A stretch of 64,000 bases of DNA from RBG-16-34-14 sp963798865 (lineage in GTDB: Bacteria; Bacteroidota; Ignavibacteria; Ignavibacteriales; Ignavibacteriaceae), in assembly GCA_963798865.1 (NCBI GenBank), contig CAWCVZ010000004.1:1116001-1180000 (forward strand), read 5' to 3'. A program made the position numbers and the translations under genes. Below are positions 45,304-53,222 of this stretch, piece after piece; the stretch's first letter is position 1, and every line of letters starts with the position of its first letter. Below the pieces are notes generated by a model that saw only the letters and a list, made by a program, of their open reading frames with translations, was not told the DNA's origin and did no database searches.

Positions 45304-46086
45304 TTATCTGTTCTTAAAAGAAGGCTTACGTTTTTCGAGAAATGAAGAAGTACCTTCTTTAAAATCTTCTGTACCACAGCATATTGCGAATAAACTGGCT
45401 TCAAAATTTTGTCCATCTTTTGAAGAGATCTCATCAACAATATTTACAGCTTTAATTGCAAGCCTTATTGCATTTTGTCCTTTTGAAATAATTTTTTTAG
45501 CCATATTAATTGCATTTTCCATTAGCAGGTTCTGTGGATAAACGTGATTAACCAGTCCAATTCTGTAAGCTTCATTTGCATCAATCATATCCCCGGTTAA
45601 AATATATTCCATTGCTCTACCGGAATTTATTAAACGCGCAAGCCGCTGTGTTCCTCCATACCCCGGAATAATTCCAAGAGTAACCTCCGGTTGTCCAAAC
45701 TTTGCATTTTCAGAAGCGAGTCTTATGTGGCAGGCAAGTGCGATTTCGCATCCTCCGCCTAAAGCAAAACCATTTACTGCAGCAATAACCGGCTTATTCA
45801 AATTTTCAATTATGTTAAAAACTTCCTGCCCTTTTTCAGAAAATTCTTTTCCTGAAATCATGTCTAGCTTATTCAGTTCTGAAATATCGGCGCCGGCAAC
45901 AAAAGCTTTCTCCCCGCTTCCTGTAAGAATAACAACATTAATTTCATCATTGCTGTTTATTTCGGTGAAAGCACTTTTTAATTCAATTAAAGTTTGTGAA
46001 TTAAGTGCATTCATCTTTTCGGGACGGTTTATTGTTACAGTAGCAATTTTATCTTTAATATCAATTAAAAGATTTTGATAATTCAT
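45304..46086 (-). CDS. Enoyl-CoA hydratase/isomerase family protein
   Basis: Crotonase-fold enzyme of 260 residues that hydrates 2-enoyl-CoA in fatty-acid or amino-acid breakdown. The two catalytic glutamates of hydratases are present: Glu114 in LGGGCEIALACH and Glu134 in FGQPEVTLGIIPGYGGTQRL. The oxyanion-hole loop is AFVAGADISEL. It closely resembles short-chain (crotonyl-CoA) hydratases. Its neighbours are envelope proteins, so the gene context does not define the pathway. Confidence 0.92.
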   Translation of the reverse strand: MNYQNLLIDIKDKIATVTINRPEKMNALNSQTLIELKSAFTEINSNDEINVVILTGSGEKAFVAGADISELNKLDMISGKEFSEKGQEVFNIIENLNKPVIAAVNGFALGGGCEIALACHIRLASENAKFGQPEVTLGIIPGYGGTQRLARLINSGRAMEYILTGDMIDANEAYRIGLVNHVYPQNLLMENAINMAKKIISKGQNAIRLAIKAVNIVDEISSKDGQNFEASLFAICCGTEDFKEGTSSFLEKRKPSFKNR

Positions 46087-46093
46087 TATAGCC

Positions 46094-46684
46094 TCAAAAA
46101 TTGATGTATAATGGTAAACGCACTTTTAAATCAACGCCAACAAACTGGAGTGACTTGAAATAATTATAGTTCAATAAAATCTCAACCAAAAACATCGAGA
46201 TCCCAACTCCTGCATTAAATCCTAACTTAGAAACTTCCTCAGTAAAATTATTTTTACCGGAAGTAGGTTTAAATTGATGAACCCTGCTGAAATAATTATA
46301 TACTACTGAAGCTTCAAGTATGGGCATAAAGAGAACAACATTTTCCATAATTGGAGAGAAGTAATATCTTGCGCCAAAGGATAAAGGGAAAGAAGTTGTA
46401 GATAAATTATTGTGATCTGTTGTCTGATAAAAATCGGGAGAACCGGGATATTGTTCAAATCCTGCTTTTGCAAAAACGAAAATCGGCAGGTATTCATCAT
46501 CTGTATATGAAACTTCGAAATTAAAACCGTAGCCCAAATCACTCTCATTTGAAAATGAACCAACCGGAAGCCTGGGACCAACGCCAATTGATAAGAAAAG
46601 ACCCCTGGCTTTTTCTACGGGATTATTCCCTGCATAGGTTAAAAAAGTGGAAACTGTAAAGAAAAGCAGAAAATATTTTTTCAT
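46094..46684 (-). CDS. Outer-membrane beta-barrel-like protein
   Basis: A 196-residue exported protein that I take to be a small barrel. The signal peptide is MKKYFLLFFTVSTFLTYAGN and the mature part consists of alternating strands ending VGVDLKVRLPLYINF, with a terminal phenylalanine. I chose the ATG at 46684 because a longer TTG start at 46729 would put 15 extra residues before the signal. It lies 7 bases upstream of the enoyl-CoA hydratase gene. No specific family is recognised. Confidence 0.75.
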   Translation of the reverse strand: MKKYFLLFFTVSTFLTYAGNNPVEKARGLFLSIGVGPRLPVGSFSNESDLGYGFNFEVSYTDDEYLPIFVFAKAGFEQYPGSPDFYQTTDHNNLSTTSFPLSFGARYYFSPIMENVVLFMPILEASVVYNYFSRVHQFKPTSGKNNFTEEVSKLGFNAGVGISMFLVEILLNYNYFKSLQFVGVDLKVRLPLYINF

Positions 46685-46735
46685 TTGAAAGCAAAATACA
46701 AAAATTAGGGAATCGTTGTAAAGCCCCAATTTAAA

Positions 46736-47563
46736 TTATGATATAGATCCCTTTCTATTTCTTTTAAAAATAATAAAAGAAAATATGACAATGAGAAGTA
46801 TATACATTGGCGTCAGGTACTGAGTATACTCAAATTTTTTGCCTGGGTTAATGAAACCCTGCCAGCTTTGATATTGCGATGCTAATAAAATATTAATGAT
46901 TGTTTCCGAACTGCTTCCAAATGAAAGGATTGTTCCCCATAAAACTGAAAATAACATCACCGCAAAAAGATAAATGTTTTTTACACGTGAAATATATAAG
47001 CCGGTTAATATTGCAGTAATTAAAAATGATGCTGCTGTAAAATAATTAATCGCAGTGAAATTGAATTTATATTCATTGGTTGGAATAATCTCAAAAAGAA
47101 AAAGAAATAATGTTAACAGAGATGCTTTTATGAATTTATATTTTGCTGATTCAAGAATTGTATTCATAAAAATGAAAAACATAAATAGCTGCGGAACATT
47201 CCAGATAAGGTAGATGGGATAATCTACAATAGACGACAATCCAAATTCAAAAAAATAATCCTGGTCAGCTACTTTAAATTGTTTTAGAATAAAAATATCC
47301 AGCGGGATAAAAAGTAGCGGAAGAAATACTAACAAAAGGATAAAAATATATTTCTGTTTTTCAGGATGAATAAACATCTCTTTAACAGAATTGAAATTAA
47401 TGTATCCAAGAATTAATAAAAAGGAAATTAAAATGCTTAAATGGAAACGAAAACCAATAAGGATAAAATAAGTATCAAGGTTAAAGTATTTTAAGACTAA
47501 TCCTACGACATTTACTAAAACGATGATTAAGAAAATAAAAAGGATTCCTGGTTTTCTGCTCAC
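46736..47563 (-). CDS. Unknown polytopic membrane protein
   Basis: A 275-residue protein made almost entirely of hydrophobic helices, about eight, with a basic C-terminus (FKRNRKGSIS). It starts with GTG at 47563 and has no clear ribosome site. I see no CAAX-protease, transporter or enzyme motif. The positioning of short charged loops resembles polysaccharide or lipid-processing membrane proteins, but I cannot assign it. It precedes the small barrel gene by about 50 bases. Confidence 0.7.
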   Translation of the reverse strand: MSRKPGILFIFLIIVLVNVVGLVLKYFNLDTYFILIGFRFHLSILISFLLILGYINFNSVKEMFIHPEKQKYIFILLLVFLPLLFIPLDIFILKQFKVADQDYFFEFGLSSIVDYPIYLIWNVPQLFMFFIFMNTILESAKYKFIKASLLTLFLFLFEIIPTNEYKFNFTAINYFTAASFLITAILTGLYISRVKNIYLFAVMLFSVLWGTILSFGSSSETIINILLASQYQSWQGFINPGKKFEYTQYLTPMYILLIVIFSFIIFKRNRKGSIS

Positions 47564-47645
47564 GTATAATTATTTAATTGCTAAAACTAAACTGGAATAA
47601 AAATAAATTAATTGATTCTCAATTTAGCAATTAAACATTTGAATT

Positions 47646-48128
47646 TTATTCTCCCGTAGTCTCTTTAAGCTGAGTGCCGACTCCACCTTTCTCCTTTAAA
47701 CCATAAACCAGCTTTGCTCCATGTTCCCCGGTTTGATATACGAAGTACATTCCAACTACGGCAAATAAAATAAATATATACTGGATAAGTCCTTTAAAAT
47801 TTTTCTTTAGGACAAAGGCCGTTCTTAAAACAAGTACGCCTGCAAAATACCATATTGTAATATTCGCCCAGTTTTCATGTTCGCTTATAGATCCAAAAGG
47901 CATTAGAACATCTTTTTCATCAAATAATTTTTCCGCTACATCTTTTGCATGGTCACCTGTTAAAACTGCAGCCAGTGCAGCAAGAACACCCAAAAATAAA
48001 ATCAAGTGGGCAGCTTTTGAAAAAAAATCCTTTTTAAAAACAACCCCGATTATTTCAAGTAAAACATAAGTACTAAGCAAAGCTATTGGAAAATGTACAA
48101 ACCGCGGATGAAACAGGAGATCTTCCAT
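47646..48128 (-). CDS. DUF2231 membrane protein
   Basis: A 160-residue protein with four membrane helices. The family landmarks are HPRFVHFPIALL at the N-terminus, GDHAKDVAEKL, SISEHENWANITIW and TGEHGAKLVYG. The conserved histidines at helix ends suggest metal or heme binding, which is known only by analogy to related cytochrome-like membrane proteins. It lies between truA and the unknown membrane protein on the minus strand. Function is not established. Confidence 0.85.
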   Translation of the reverse strand: MEDLLFHPRFVHFPIALLSTYVLLEIIGVVFKKDFFSKAAHLILFLGVLAALAAVLTGDHAKDVAEKLFDEKDVLMPFGSISEHENWANITIWYFAGVLVLRTAFVLKKNFKGLIQYIFILFAVVGMYFVYQTGEHGAKLVYGLKEKGGVGTQLKETTGE

Positions 48129-48209
48129 ATTTTCCCTTTCTAAATAATTATTGTTATCCTTTAGTATTTAATTAGTTATGAATGTGACAATAACAGATTA
48201 TTAACTACG

Positions 48210-48935
48210 CTAATATTTTACCTTATACAAAAATAATCCTCTTGCGGGAACAGCTTCACCGGCTGCTTCCCTGTTCTTAGCCGAAAAAATTTCCTCAATA
48301 TATTTTTCATCGTAATTATTTTTTTGAGCACTCAATAAAGTACCAATTATTGTCCTTACCATTCCGTGAAGAAACCTGCTTGCTTCAATAAAAAAAAATG
48401 TAAATCCTTTGGTATCTTTCCATTCGGCGTTATAAATAATGCAATCTTTTTCATCTGTTTCTAAAGCTTTTCTTGAAAAAGAAGTAAAGTCTTTCTCACC
48501 TAAAAATGATTTGCTTAAACGGTTAAGTGTATTACAATCCATATTATAAAAATACTTATAACTGTAAAGTTCATAAAAAGGAGATTTATATTTTATAAAC
48601 AGGTAAAAATATTTTCTTCTTTTAGCATCATACCTTGCATGGAAATTTTCAGGAACTTCAACAGAATCAATAACAGAAATATCTTTTGGTAAAATTGAAT
48701 TTAAAGAATATTTAAACTTGTAAAGATCAAGTTTCTCTTCTATTCTGAAATTTGCCGCCTGACCTAAAGCGTGAACCCCGGTATCTGTTCTTCCTGAACC
48801 AATAAGATTAATTTTATTTCCTGTTATAGTTTCTAAACTATCAGTAATTGTTTGCTGAACTGATTTACTTCCGGACTGAATCTGCCAGCCGGAATAATTT
48901 GTGCCATCATATTGAATGGTAAGTTTATAGTTCAT
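48210..48935 (-). CDS. truA: tRNA pseudouridine synthase A
   Basis: Forms pseudouridine at positions 38-40 in the anticodon arm of tRNAs. The catalytic aspartate is Asp51 in GSGRTDTGVHALGQAANF. QYDGTNYSGWQIQ at the N-terminus and FLHGMVRTIIGTLL near the end are family motifs. The 241-residue length is normal. It is read from the minus strand and is the last well-known gene before the short-protein region at 49-51 kb. Confidence 0.96.
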   Translation of the reverse strand: MNYKLTIQYDGTNYSGWQIQSGSKSVQQTITDSLETITGNKINLIGSGRTDTGVHALGQAANFRIEEKLDLYKFKYSLNSILPKDISVIDSVEVPENFHARYDAKRRKYFYLFIKYKSPFYELYSYKYFYNMDCNTLNRLSKSFLGEKDFTSFSRKALETDEKDCIIYNAEWKDTKGFTFFFIEASRFLHGMVRTIIGTLLSAQKNNYDEKYIEEIFSAKNREAAGEAVPARGLFLYKVKY

Positions 48936-49144
48936 TTAAATTTCCTGTAAATCAAAATAAAGAAAAAATTTTTTACATATAAATATTTTATAAAACGATT
49001 ACTGGTATTAGCTTGTTAAAATTATTTAGTGAGACAACCAACATGGACAGGGTTTTGTGACCATTTACACCAATAAAAATATAAGAGAAGTTTATTTTGA
49101 AATTGTTCTTAATGAATTCAATAATTAAAAAATGGAGAAAAAAA

Positions 49145-49294
49145 ATGCTTTGGACAATTTTTGTAATATTGCTTGTCTTATGGCTGCTTGGAATGATAAC
49201 ATCCTATACACTTGGCGGGTTTATTCATTTACTTTTAGTAATAGCATTAATTGTAGTTGTGGTTCGCTTATTCCAGGGGCGGAGACCTATATAA
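49145..49294 (+). CDS. Small lmo0937-family membrane protein
   Basis: A 49-residue hydrophobic protein (MLWTIFVILLVLWLLGMITS; ending VVRLFQGRRPI) with two membrane helices, matching the lmo0937 family of small envelope proteins. I use the ATG at 49145, preceded by GGAG. An upstream TTG at 49097 would add 16 residues without family support. The following lipoprotein starts 33 bases after its stop. This pair is often linked to envelope stress, by analogy only. Confidence 0.82.
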   Translation: MLWTIFVILLVLWLLGMITSYTLGGFIHLLLVIALIVVVVRLFQGRRPI

Positions 49295-49327
49295 AAGTAG
49301 TAATTAAAATTAAAGAAAGGAATAAAG

Positions 49328-49825
49328 ATGAAAAGGAATGGATTGATGATAATATTGTTCCTCTCAACAATATTATTTTTTGTTAGTTCATGCGGTCGTA
49401 ATAATGCAGATAATGCAAGTAATGAAGATCAAATGAATTCCGGAAACAATACTTCGATGAATGATCAGACCACTATTCACCAAAATCAATTCTGGATTTC
49501 CGATCGTGATTATACTTTTGATCAGAGAAATGATTTCAGAGATGATGTTAACGCTGCAATTGACCGGTTAAATAATAAGATAAATACACTCGAAGAAAAA
49601 GCTTCCAATACTGCCGGCGATATTAAAGAATGGTATAATGACAGGATTTCTGAATTGAAAGATCAAAGAGCTGAAATACAAAAAGACATGCAGAATTTTA
49701 GAAGTGTGACTGCTGATAAATGGAATGACTTTAAGGCTGATATATCATCTGCCTGGAATGATATAGAAGATTCTTATAATAAAATGGTGCAGGACGATAG
49801 AATGAAAGTTGACCAGCGCTATTAA
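49328..49825 (+). CDS. Coiled-coil lipoprotein
   Basis: A 165-residue lipoprotein with lipobox FVSSC (Cys22) and an Asn/Asp-rich linker. A charged helical region from about residue 70 contains DVNAAIDRLNNKINTLEEKA and repeated W-x-D/N-D/E helices (KEWYNDRISEL; DKWNDFKADISSAWNDIEDSY). It is likely an extended helical periplasmic protein. No family is recognised with confidence. AGGAAT precedes the ATG, and the small membrane protein gene is just upstream. Confidence 0.8.
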   Translation: MKRNGLMIILFLSTILFFVSSCGRNNADNASNEDQMNSGNNTSMNDQTTIHQNQFWISDRDYTFDQRNDFRDDVNAAIDRLNNKINTLEEKASNTAGDIKEWYNDRISELKDQRAEIQKDMQNFRSVTADKWNDFKADISSAWNDIEDSYNKMVQDDRMKVDQRY

Positions 49826-50186
49826 TCATATTAATCAATATGATTATCAGAATGTGGAATAATCAAAAACATTGTTAGAATTCTATACTTTTAACCAATG
49901 ATAAATTATTAGGAATTCCTGATAAAGCATTTAAGAGAACAAAAAAGCAGTTAAAAAAATCAAACCCCTCCTTCCCTCCCCCCTATCTGCCGACAGGCAG
50001 GTTTAATTAAAGGGGAGAGCGGGTGGGGTTTTGTTTTATGTTTTTATTGCTTTATCCAAAATAATTAGTGAATTTAACAGGGGAAAGCAGGGGAGTGTTT
50101 GGCGCATAATCAGAAAAAAGATAAAACTTGCAATTAAGTAAGAAACAAAATAGAGAGACTTGTAAATTTTGTCCTGGAGTAATTAT
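49826..50186 (+). other. Intergenic region with an inverted-repeat element
   Basis: No gene. The region contains one C-rich/G-rich inverted repeat (listed separately) and AT-rich flanks. The promoter of the next gene probably lies between 50040 and 50170. Confidence 0.55.
49961..50034. repeat. GC-rich inverted-repeat element with central palindrome
   Basis: The left arm CAAACCCCTCC...CCCTCCCCCCT (49961-49984) faces a right arm AGGGGAGAGCGGGTGGGGTTTTG (50011-50033), imperfectly complementary. Between them lies CTGCC-GACA-GGCAG (49987-50000). The composition differs sharply from the AT-rich surroundings. This looks like a small dispersed repeat or MITE-like element rather than a terminator, because the arms are long and lack a following T tract. 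Confidence 0.6.
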
Positions 50187-51035
50187 ATGTTAAAAATTTA
50201 TCATTTATCATCGTTATATATTATCATTTTATTTTTAATTATTGTGCAGGACTGTAAAGCACAAACGAAGGAATATATTGCAATTATTCCCTCTTTTCAC
50301 AGCAGGCAGGAAACAGGCAGCACTGAAAACCCTTTACAACTTGTTAATCAACGATTTGTTGTTTTTGTTTATTCAAATGCTGTTGCTGTTTATGCGGAAT
50401 CAGATTTTTTTAACCAGAGTGATAATGTTCTTGATCAGGAATTTGCACTTCCATCAACAGGGCACGATGAAAATGGAATTGAACCCGGCGGCAGAATTTC
50501 AAACGGGATTCTGAGCATTCAGCTTTGGATTGAGGGAGACAAAGTGAATCCGCAATTTATTCGGGATGGTGATGAAGATTGGTATACCATTAAAGCTAAA
50601 TTCTCTCCAAATGAAAAGCGAAAAGTTATGGCTCTGTTCTGGGCTCAGACATCACTTGCAGATGTTGATTCTCTTCCGGGATTAGATACGACTATTATAG
50701 TTAATGGAAAGCGTGGTTTTCTGATTGACCTTGCCCACGCAACAGTATGGAATGATGTTATTCAAACAATTGATATTTATGTCATTCTAAAAGATGGTAT
50801 CTTGCCTGATGAGGAAACATTCAGCGCTGAACCTGAAACATTTGATCTGCAAGACTCAACTTTAACCTGGTCAATGGAGAATATTGAACCATCCGCTGAT
50901 GATAATATCGAAGTCTCATATGAATCTAACAATAATTCTTATTCTTCCGAAAACACAATGGCAAAATTATCTACGTTCATAGTTAAACAGGTTTATGATC
51001 AGTTACTTGATTTTGTAAGTCAGTTGGACGAATGA
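50187..51035 (+). CDS. Secreted protein of unknown function
   Basis: A 282-residue protein starting at the ATG at 50187 (GGAG eight bases upstream), with a signal peptide (LYIIILFLIIVQDCKA). The mature part is beta-rich and acidic (PEQTIDIYVILKD-like strands and YESNNNSYSSENTM). I do not recognise a family. A TTG at 50169 would add six residues. It precedes the DUF1003-like gene by about 58 bases. Confidence 0.75.
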   Translation: MLKIYHLSSLYIIILFLIIVQDCKAQTKEYIAIIPSFHSRQETGSTENPLQLVNQRFVVFVYSNAVAVYAESDFFNQSDNVLDQEFALPSTGHDENGIEPGGRISNGILSIQLWIEGDKVNPQFIRDGDEDWYTIKAKFSPNEKRKVMALFWAQTSLADVDSLPGLDTTIIVNGKRGFLIDLAHATVWNDVIQTIDIYVILKDGILPDEETFSAEPETFDLQDSTLTWSMENIEPSADDNIEVSYESNNNSYSSENTMAKLSTFIVKQVYDQLLDFVSQLDE

Positions 51036-51093
51036 TGAAACATTTAGTCTTAGGTATAATACTATTTTGTAAAAAAATTAACAGTGAATTTTC

Positions 51094-51780
51094 ATGAAAA
51101 ATAAATGTCAGATATGCGGAAGAGACAAAACACAATTAGGAATTCTCCCTGCCGTAATAGTTAGACCATCCGTTGCGAACTTAATAAAAATTGAACATCC
51201 GGATTGGGACGCAAAAGGCTTTATATGCAGAGAAGATTTGCAAAAATACCGAAAGGAATATTTAACGAAATTAATTAAAGATGAAAAAGGAGAGTTGTCA
51301 AATCTGGAATTAGATGTTATAAATAAATTAACCGAATATGAATCAATTTCTGCTAATATTGAAAAAGAATTTATTGCAAAATTAACATATGGTGAAAAAC
51401 TTTCAGATATAATTGCATCTTTTGGCGGCAGCTGGAAATTTATAATAATATTCGGCTTAATAATGTTTTTATGGATTTCAATAAACACATATTTGTTAGT
51501 CACAAAATCATTTGATCCTTATCCATTTATTTTATTAAATCTGGTTTTATCTTGCATTGCTGCACTACAAGCTCCAATAATTATGATGAGCCAGAACAGA
51601 CAGGAAGCAAGGGATAGAAATCGTGCAGAACAAGATTACAAAATAAATCTAAAAGCAGAATTAGAATTACGGCAGCTTCATCAAAAGGTTGATCATTTAC
51701 TTATTCAACAATGGGAGCGAATGGCTGAAATTCAGGAGATACAATTAGAAATGCTTGGAGAAATAAAAAAATCTAATTAA
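51094..51780 (+). CDS. DUF1003 family membrane protein
   Basis: A 228-residue protein with an N-terminal cysteine pair and histidine-containing segment (CQICGRDK; GFICRED), two membrane helices at about residues 115-160, and a C-terminal helical region (LRQLHQKVDHLLIQQ). The part FGGSWKFIIIFGLIMFLWI followed by DPYPFILLNLVLS and QAPIIMMSQNRQ is the DUF1003 core. The family is membrane-bound and of unknown role. The stop is about 30 bases from the convergent histidine kinase gene. Confidence 0.86.
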   Translation: MKNKCQICGRDKTQLGILPAVIVRPSVANLIKIEHPDWDAKGFICREDLQKYRKEYLTKLIKDEKGELSNLELDVINKLTEYESISANIEKEFIAKLTYGEKLSDIIASFGGSWKFIIIFGLIMFLWISINTYLLVTKSFDPYPFILLNLVLSCIAALQAPIIMMSQNRQEARDRNRAEQDYKINLKAELELRQLHQKVDHLLIQQWERMAEIQEIQLEMLGEIKKSN

Positions 51781-51809
51781 GAAACGTCTGAGGTCTTTTA
51801 AAGTTTTTA

Positions 51810-52814
51810 TTACTGCATATATTCATTTTCCGGCAATACAAAAAATACCGTTGTGCCTGCACCTTCAATACTTTCCAGTTTTATGTATCCTCCATGAGCT
51901 TCCGCAGCCAGCTTGCAGAATGTAAGTCCTATTCCACTACCCGATGCGGCTGAACTCCCCTGGTTAAACTTGCCAAACAATTTATTTTCCATCCCTTTCG
52001 GTATTCCAGGTCCCTCATCTTTTACTTTAAAGATTATATTTTTCTCATCAAATTTTTCAACAGTAATCTCTATCTGACTGTTCTTATTACTTACTTTAAT
52101 TGCATTACTTAAAAGGTTAACCAGAATTCTTAATAATAAATTATCATCTGCATTAATCTTTTCTACCTGGTTGTTAACATTTATTATAATATTTTTTTCT
52201 TTTGATAAAAGTTTGACCTGCTCTTTTGCTGTATTAATTACGGATGGAACATCAATTTTTGAAATATGCAATGGCATTTTCTTTTTCTTAAGCCTTTCCA
52301 GATCAAGCAGAGAATTAATAAATATCAACATCCTGTTGCCGGTTGCAGTACTTAACTCAATTAATTCGCTTTGATTTTTAGAAAGAGGTTCTTCATTATC
52401 TTCGATCAATAGCTTAAAGCTTGTTAAGATGCTTGAGAGAGGAGATCTCAGATCGTGAACAATAAATTGCATAATATCTTTCTCTTTTTCTCTCTCATTT
52501 TTAATTGAATCAAGTAAGAAAGTTATACTTAAAAAAAATCCAAGCCTTACAAGAGCATTCCAATAAGGTATTAAGTAATTTGAATAAACCGCATTATTCT
52601 GGAAATCATTGAAAAGCCATAGTGCTGCGCTTAGTAAAGAAATTAATAAACCCGTATTCCTGTTTATATACCAGCAGGCAATCGTGATTGGAAGGAGATA
52701 AAAAATGGAAAAAGAAATTTCATTGCCTGAAATAAAATCCAAAAAAGCTATACAAATTAATGACAGCCCTGTTACAATTATCTTTTTGGTTATGCTTAAT
52801 CGTTCTAAATACAT
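51810..52814 (-). CDS. Membrane sensor histidine kinase
   Basis: A 334-residue transmembrane kinase. Four or five N-terminal membrane helices (residues 10-100) act as sensor, with no extracytoplasmic domain visible. The phospho-acceptor is His120 in FIVHDLRSPLSS, and the ATPase domain has NLLSNAIKVS, DEGPGIPKG and GSGIGLTFCKLAAEAHGG. No response regulator is adjacent, so its partner is elsewhere. It is divergent from the PAS-hybrid kinase 400 bases upstream and may share regulatory sequence with it. Confidence 0.92.
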   Translation of the reverse strand: MYLERLSITKKIIVTGLSLICIAFLDFISGNEISFSIFYLLPITIACWYINRNTGLLISLLSAALWLFNDFQNNAVYSNYLIPYWNALVRLGFFLSITFLLDSIKNEREKEKDIMQFIVHDLRSPLSSILTSFKLLIEDNEEPLSKNQSELIELSTATGNRMLIFINSLLDLERLKKKKMPLHISKIDVPSVINTAKEQVKLLSKEKNIIINVNNQVEKINADDNLLLRILVNLLSNAIKVSNKNSQIEITVEKFDEKNIIFKVKDEGPGIPKGMENKLFGKFNQGSSAASGSGIGLTFCKLAAEAHGGYIKLESIEGAGTTVFFVLPENEYMQ

Positions 52815-53222
52815 AAAAATATTCTGATAATTTCGGATAGTTGTAATTTAATTAAAAAAATTAATCCTAAATTGGCTGACACTTTGTTTAAAGACTGGAA
52901 TAATGCAAATAAAAAAAAGGAGAAGGTAAGCAGTGGAAACTAAGATTAAAATCCCCAGCCTGATTAAAGTATTTTTCCAGAGTTCTTCTGAGCAGGCAAA
53001 TGATTTGGATGATAAAAGATAGTTATTTATTGATTTTAGCGAATCATTTTATTGCTGCCTGGTTCATTAATAGTATCGGTAAATAGTTTATAATATCAAT
53101 TAATTTTTCTATATTTTACATAGATTTTTAATATAAAGTTGTAAAAACCTGCAAACAGGAATATAATATAAATTATTTCAGGGGTAAGTTAAATGGCTCA
53201 ATTCTTGTAATATTGGGGCTAA
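52815..53222. other. Divergent region between the two histidine kinases
   Basis: A 408-base gap. It contains a 29-codon frame (52933-53022, listed separately) and AT-rich sequence with several TATAAT-like strings near 53090-53170, possible promoter sites for the hybrid kinase. No inverted repeats or RNA structure stood out. Confidence 0.45.
52933..53022 (+). CDS. Possible 29-residue small protein
   Basis: GTG-initiated frame (METKIKIPSLIKVFFQSSSE plus nine residues, ending DDKR). GGAGAAGG lies six bases before the start, a strong ribosome site for a noncoding stretch. No similarity is recognised and the frame is short, so chance is possible. Confidence 0.3.
   Translation: METKIKIPSLIKVFFQSSSEQANDLDDKR

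Noticed and set aside
49961..50034. Inverted repeat as a transcription terminator for the coiled-coil lipoprotein
   Set aside because: It lies 136 bases after the stop, its arms are long and imperfect, and T-rich tail positions are interrupted; it fits a repeat element better.
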